A stretch of DNA of 18,428 bases, taken from NCBI GenBank assembly GCA_910577795.1, contig CAJTNW010000031.1:1-18428 (forward strand). The letters run 5' to 3'. The notes beneath the pieces are model-generated. The model saw nothing but the letters and a program-made list of their open reading frames with translations, had not been told where the DNA came from and searched no databases. Shown one piece after another: positions 14,327 through 18,428 of this stretch. Each line of letters starts with the position of its first letter. The first letter of the stretch is position 1. The translations under genes and the position numbers were made by a program. Source of the stretch: an uncultured Christensenella sp. Lineage in GTDB: Bacteria; Bacillota; Clostridia; Christensenellales; UBA3700.

Positions 14327-15805
14327 TTACATATTAAACAAATTGTTATTGCTAAATACAGCCTCTGTAGTAATATTGATACCTAATTTTTTAATAACTG
14401 TTTCATCCGTTTGAGGTAAAATACAACTACCATGTGCCTCGCAACCAAACAATTCTTGCATTTTTGATATTGCTTTTGCTGCAGTAGGATTAGTTACCGC
14501 GCCTATAGACAAAGCAATTAGCATTTCTTCTAAAGTTAAGAAATTATATTTTTCCTTTAAAAGATTTTTCTTCATTTGCAAAATAGGCTCAATAGTAAGC
14601 GGTGAAATCAAATTAATATCATCACTTATGTTTGCAAGTTCTTTCATTGCATTAAGCAAAGCAGCAGAAGATGCAGAAAGCAAATTAGATTTTTTACCTG
14701 TTACAATTTTACCATTAGGCAATTCTATTGCAACAACTGGCGCACCACATTCATTTGACTTTTCTCTTGCCATAACTGCAACTTTTCTGTCATCAGGATT
14801 AATTCCTAAATCACCCATCAAAAGTTCTATTTTTTCCTTAGTTGCAATATCTGCATTGCCTTGAGCATAGTCAGAACAAGCCTTATAATATCTTCTAATA
14901 ACTTCTTGCTTTGCGGCTTTTTGAACTACGTCATCATTTGTAATTGCAAAACCTGCCATGTTAACACCCATTTCAGTTGGTGAACAATAAGGGCAATTAC
15001 CTGTTATTCTCTCAAGAATAGTTCTTACTACTGGAAAAACTTCTATATCTCTATTATAGTTAACTGTGCTTATATTGTATTTTTCCAAATGGAAATGGTC
15101 TATCATATTGACATCTTTTAAATCTGCAGTTGCAGCCTCATAAGCAACATTTACAGGGTGTTTTAAAGGCAAGTTCCAAATAGGAAAAGTTTCAAATTTA
15201 GCATAACCTGCACGATTACCTCTTTTATATTCGTGATAAAGTTGTCCCAAACAAGTTGCAAGTTTACCACTTCCAGGACCGGGTGCTGTAACAACTACTA
15301 AAGGTCTTGAAGTTTCTATATAAGGATTTTTACCATATCCCTCATCACTTATTATAGTGTTTATATCAGTTGGATATCCTTTTGTTTTTGTATGTATGTA
15401 AACGCGTTCTCCCCTGCGTTCCATTTTAGTTTTAAATAAATCTGCTGAAGGTTGTCCTTCATATTTTGTTATAACAATACTTCCTATATAAATACCTAAT
15501 TCACGCATATTGTCAATTAGTCTCATAACATCAGCATCATAACCTATACCATAATCGGCCCTTATTTTGTTACGTGCTAAGTCCTCACTGCTTATTGCTA
15601 TAATTATTTCTGCCTTATCTTTTAGTGTTACCAAAAGTTTAACTTTTGCGTTAACGTCAAAGCCGGGTAAAACTCTTGCTGCATGACAGTCATCAAACAA
15701 TTTGCCACCAAATTCTAAATACAATTTGTCATACTGACTAATTCTTTTTAGTATGTTTTCTTTTTGCCTTTTGACATACTCTGCGTTATCAAAACCGTAT
15801 TCCAT
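14327..15805 (-). CDS. DUF1846 family protein
   Basis: A 492-residue cytoplasmic protein of a Firmicute-rich family (PF08903) with solved structures but no settled function. It begins MEYGFDNAEYVKRQKENILKRI (cut to the usual family opening). The central segment has a P-loop-like APGPGSGKLATCLGQLYHEYKRG (about 174-196, key residues GPGSGK 176-181), suggesting nucleotide binding; SPTEMGVNMAG (275-285) and the ending LGINITTEAVFSNNNLF are also family-like. The length is normal. The frame is open 19 codons further up, but that first ATG (15862) lies inside the promoter -10 box. The ATG at 15805 has AAGAGG 7 nt upstream, so it is the start. It is followed by prs after 123 nt. Confidence 0.92.
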   Translation of the reverse strand: MEYGFDNAEYVKRQKENILKRISQYDKLYLEFGGKLFDDCHAARVLPGFDVNAKVKLLVTLKDKAEIIIAISSEDLARNKIRADYGIGYDADVMRLIDNMRELGIYIGSIVITKYEGQPSADLFKTKMERRGERVYIHTKTKGYPTDINTIISDEGYGKNPYIETSRPLVVVTAPGPGSGKLATCLGQLYHEYKRGNRAGYAKFETFPIWNLPLKHPVNVAYEAATADLKDVNMIDHFHLEKYNISTVNYNRDIEVFPVVRTILERITGNCPYCSPTEMGVNMAGFAITNDDVVQKAAKQEVIRRYYKACSDYAQGNADIATKEKIELLMGDLGINPDDRKVAVMAREKSNECGAPVVAIELPNGKIVTGKKSNLLSASSAALLNAMKELANISDDINLISPLTIEPILQMKKNLLKEKYNFLTLEEMLIALSIGAVTNPTAAKAISKMQELFGCEAHGSCILPQTDETVIKKLGINITTEAVFSNNNLFNM

Positions 15806-15852
15806 AATAAACCTCTTTAGCAATTTTATATATCTTTTGCTTTTACCTATAT

Positions 15853-15881
15853 ATAATAACATTTTATTTATTTTTTTTCAA
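15853..15881 (-). promoter_or_regulatory. Promoter of the DUF1846 gene
   Basis: On the minus strand: -35 TTGAAA (15881-15876), a 17-nt spacer, and -10 TATTAT (15858-15853) with an extended TG (TGTTATTAT). The start is expected near 15846, giving a leader of about 40 nt with the AAGAGG site. The upstream in-frame ATG at 15862 falls within this promoter and cannot be translated from it. Confidence 0.7.
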
Positions 15882-15984
15882 TCCTTTTAATGTAAATTTT
15901 TAGTTATTTTTGATTATTACATTTCGTTATATGTGATATAAATTACCAAATTTTTACAATTAAAATTTACGCATATTTAACTTG

Positions 15985-16020
15985 CAAAAAAATAACAAAG
16001 GCGGTAAATTACCGCCCTTT
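15985..16020 (-). terminator. GC-rich terminator of the dockerin gene
   Basis: On the minus strand AAAGGGCGGT pairs with ACCGCCTTT (one bulge; core GGCGGT 16000-16005 with ACCGCC 16011-16016), then a U-rich tail (GTTATTTTTTT). It lies 24 nt past the stop codon and is the strongest GC stem in the window. Confidence 0.85.
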
Positions 16021-16043
16021 ATTTAAGAATAAAAACTTATTTT

Positions 16044-18314
16044 TTAAAAGAATAGTTTTATATCTAATTTGTTATCCATTATGTTTCGTATTATCTCTGC
16101 ATCTGCTGTTGTCACTAGCCCTACATTTAATACTAAACTTGCTAACTTCTTTTCTACTGATAAGTTGTCATATGCCTCTTTATCATTTGCTACTTGTCTT
16201 AGATATGTTACATCTACTGCACTTATTCTGCCGTCACCTGTCACATCTCCTAGTACTGATAAGTATATTGTCTCTGTATTTCCATTGTTTGTATACTCTA
16301 CTCTCCAACCTGTTCCTACTGCGAGTTCATATTTGTTATCATAAGTTGCACTATCCACTGGTGCATTGTTTTTGTATATATCTTTACCTTTATTATCTTT
16401 TAATACTATCTTACTTGTATCAAAACCTAAGGTTTCTATAAACTCTTTTACACTTGTATTTGGTGCTATATTTCCCAAGATATATTTTTCTATATCACTA
16501 TCATTATAGCCATGCAGTTTTTCATTATCTTTATAATTTTTTCTCTCATTATTTTCAAGATAAATAAAATCATATACACTATCATTTACAAAATCAAAAA
16601 CTACCTCTTCTTTTTTCATTTTTGCAATTTTGTTTTCATTTTCACAATTAAAATAAGTTGATGGAGAGATATTACCATTGCCATGATAACTATAACCCAA
16701 AGTAAAAGGTTCAAAAATATTATAATCCTCATTTAACAATATGGAAATGTATGCTTTTTTACTATCTTTTGTTAATACTCCATCTATTTCTATTTTTTTA
16801 CCATTTACTAAATTTATATTACTATCCTTTCCATTTAGTTTGTTATCTTTTATAATTGTTGCACCGCTAACAATTAAACGTGCATTGCTATCTCCCAACA
16901 AAACCCCTGCATGACTAGATAAACCAATATTGTTTACAACACTTGTATTAGTTAATTTTACAATATTATTATAAGCCATACCGCCGCCATAATTTGCAGT
17001 ATTTTCGGCAATATTACTATCATTTATTGTACATACTGATTGATTATGGCAATATATTCCTCCACCATAATCCACACAACTATTTTTTATAACTTCGCAA
17101 CCACTAATTGTACTAGTTGAGTCAATACTTATAAAAACTCCTCCACCAGACAAACTTGCAATATTTTCACTTATAGTACAAGATTTTAAATTTACATTTC
17201 CAACTACATAAACTGCACCACCGCATATTGAAGTTTTATTATTATCTATTATGCAATTAGTTAAATCAACAATAGTATTTTGTTCAATATAAACTCCACC
17301 ACCATTACTCTTACTCTCGTTATGAGAAATTGTAGTATTAGTTATAGTTCTATTTAATTTTCCTCTTGAAATAAAAATTGCACCACCAACATTATCTGCA
17401 CTATTATGACTCATAATACAATTATCAATACTAAATAATGTTGCATCCGCTGAGTAAATAGCACCACCATTAGTATTTGCATGATTACCCACAAAAATTG
17501 CATTATTAATAACAACTTCTGTTCCACACTTTATTCCACCAGCGCTGGCAGAAGTTTTTGTTGCGTAATTGTTCATAAACAAACCACCATTTATTGTAAG
17601 TTTACTATCTGAATAAATAGCGCCACCACAAGGAGCATAAATATTATCTATAATCATACCACCATTAAATGATAATTCGCTTCCGGCTTGAGAATAAATA
17701 GCACCACCAGTATCATTACATGCCCCACCAGTTAATCTACCAAATGGTAATTCTCTTAAAACTTGCATAAGTTCTGTTGCACTTTTATTTTTATTATCTT
17801 CATAAGTTTGAAAAAGTGTTTCCTTGCTGTAACTTGAATCATTAATTGTCAACTTTCCACCATTAAGCACAGTAAAACAAGACCCATAGGCAACTTTTGA
17901 AGTATGTTGTTTGTCTATAGTATGTCCGTTTAAATCAAAAATAATATTTGCATTTTTATGTATAGTTAGTGAGCCTGAACCATCCCAAAACCCTACACCA
18001 GTACCAAACAAATGATTACCAGTTGCAGGTGCTATCCAATCATTATTCAGTAAAACTGTTTTTACACTTTTTTCATTAATAGATGCTTGTATTGCTTGCG
18101 ACCATGTAGCAGCCATTTCTTCATTAGTGCCATCAAGTGTATAATCAGGTGTATAATTAACAGCCTTTTCGTCACCACTATCAACTACTAAATTTTCATT
18201 TGCATCAAAAATTGTTTTGTTACTTATACTGGTATACAATGCACCTGCAAATAGCAGACACAATATTACTGTAACAAAAAACATTACACCAAATTTTCGT
18301 ATTACCTTTGCCAT
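16044..18314 (-). CDS. Secreted right-handed beta-helix protein with a C-terminal dockerin-like module
   Basis: 756 residues. A signal peptide (1 to about 32, with FGVMFFVTVILCLLFAGALY) is followed by a lead region and, from about 130 to 490, a parallel beta-helix of Pmp-like repeats: GGAIYS, GGAVYV, GGGVFI and GGGIYC recur every ~22-26 residues with NN/SHN turns. A mixed domain (about 490-610) follows, then a beta-sandwich-like linker (NIAPNTSVKEFIETLGF to VGTGWRVEYTNNG), a usual partner of dockerins. The end is a type I dockerin: a good first calcium loop, D690VTGDGRISAVD701, and a second loop (about 727-738) where three ligands are hydrophobic. It is probably exported and docked to a cohesin-bearing surface protein, binding or processing a polysaccharide or acting as an adhesin; no catalytic motif is seen. 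A GGAGG site precedes the ATG. It is a single gene with its own terminator. Confidence 0.85.
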   Translation of the reverse strand: MAKVIRKFGVMFFVTVILCLLFAGALYTSISNKTIFDANENLVVDSGDEKAVNYTPDYTLDGTNEEMAATWSQAIQASINEKSVKTVLLNNDWIAPATGNHLFGTGVGFWDGSGSLTIHKNANIIFDLNGHTIDKQHTSKVAYGSCFTVLNGGKLTINDSSYSKETLFQTYEDNKNKSATELMQVLRELPFGRLTGGACNDTGGAIYSQAGSELSFNGGMIIDNIYAPCGGAIYSDSKLTINGGLFMNNYATKTSASAGGIKCGTEVVINNAIFVGNHANTNGGAIYSADATLFSIDNCIMSHNSADNVGGAIFISRGKLNRTITNTTISHNESKSNGGGVYIEQNTIVDLTNCIIDNNKTSICGGAVYVVGNVNLKSCTISENIASLSGGGVFISIDSTSTISGCEVIKNSCVDYGGGIYCHNQSVCTINDSNIAENTANYGGGMAYNNIVKLTNTSVVNNIGLSSHAGVLLGDSNARLIVSGATIIKDNKLNGKDSNINLVNGKKIEIDGVLTKDSKKAYISILLNEDYNIFEPFTLGYSYHGNGNISPSTYFNCENENKIAKMKKEEVVFDFVNDSVYDFIYLENNERKNYKDNEKLHGYNDSDIEKYILGNIAPNTSVKEFIETLGFDTSKIVLKDNKGKDIYKNNAPVDSATYDNKYELAVGTGWRVEYTNNGNTETIYLSVLGDVTGDGRISAVDVTYLRQVANDKEAYDNLSVEKKLASLVLNVGLVTTADAEIIRNIMDNKLDIKLFF

Positions 18315-18427
18315 AATAAAACCTCCATTTTATTTGTACATGTATTAAGTATATCTATGTAATCCAGTTTGTCGACAAAGTCGACTGCACTCGGACCAAA
18401 CGTAAAATCTTTGCTGCGCAAAGTTTT
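18302..18427 (-). other. Partial open frame crossing the right edge, doubtful coding
   Basis: On the minus strand one frame is open from the window edge (KTLRSKDFTFGPSAVDFVDK, continuing) to a TAA that overlaps the dockerin gene start by 13 nt. It could be the tail of an upstream gene translationally coupled to the dockerin gene. However all three minus frames are open across the GC-richer first ~60 nt, so openness is weak evidence; a repeat element is the likelier explanation. Confidence 0.2.
18367..18423. repeat. GC-shifted palindromic patch at the right edge
   Basis: 27 of 57 bases are G or C, in a region otherwise very AT-rich. It holds the 12-bp palindrome TTTGTCGACAAA (18368-18379), a second GTCGAC immediately after it (18380-18385), and a hairpin CTTTGC-tgc-GCAAAG (18409-18423). 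It looks like the edge of a dispersed intergenic repeat or an inserted element that continues outside the window. Confidence 0.4.
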
Positions 18428-18428
18428 T

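Noticed and set aside
16069..16441. Two overlapping + strand frames opposite the dockerin region
   Set aside because: Leu/Ser-rich antisense shadows caused by the A-ending codon use of the real minus-strand gene; no ribosome sites.

Overview
The window is very AT-rich, with strong Shine-Dalgarno sites, extended -10 promoters and hairpin/U-tract terminators after most transcription units. This, together with an anabolic-type acetolactate synthase, a SpoIIQ-like membrane LytM protein, a DUF1846 protein and a secreted dockerin protein, points to a low-GC, probably anaerobic, possibly spore-forming Clostridia-like Firmicute, perhaps an uncultured gut lineage. The lineage is inferred; there is no rRNA gene here. 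I see no tRNA, CRISPR array, transposase or phage gene.

Layout. Left edge: the 3' end of a PRC-barrel-like gene on +, a folded 3' UTR and a strong terminator. Facing it on - is a 37-residue Cys-containing small protein gene that is easily missed, then an acetolactate synthase large subunit (ilvB). A divergent SHOCT-domain protein (+) follows, with a textbook promoter. It converges, across one shared terminator, on an F420-ligase-like protein (-). From there on every gene is on the minus strand. Read leftwards from the right edge they are: dockerin/beta-helix secreted protein; DUF1846; ribose-phosphate pyrophosphokinase; metallo-hydrolase; Rho; a two-gene unit of a small secreted protein plus a SpoIIQ-like M23 protein; a YhcC-type radical SAM protein; a ychF-argS operon; and the F420-ligase-like gene.

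Most genes are housekeeping: translation (argS, ychF), transcription termination (rho), nucleotide precursors (prs) and branched-chain amino acid or acetoin precursors (ilvB). The accessory parts are the secreted dockerin protein, the possible sporulation pair and the small Cys protein. Four start codons were moved downstream of the longest ORF start on the basis of Shine-Dalgarno or promoter position (argS, the M23 gene, its upstream partner, DUF1846).

No clear new multi-gene system is visible. The best leads are non-coding or small: the small Cys protein gene, a hairpin-rich ~300-nt spacer ending in a minus-strand terminator (7646-7987), two palindromes upstream of rho, a probable leaderless radical SAM mRNA, and a GC-shifted palindromic patch at the right edge.
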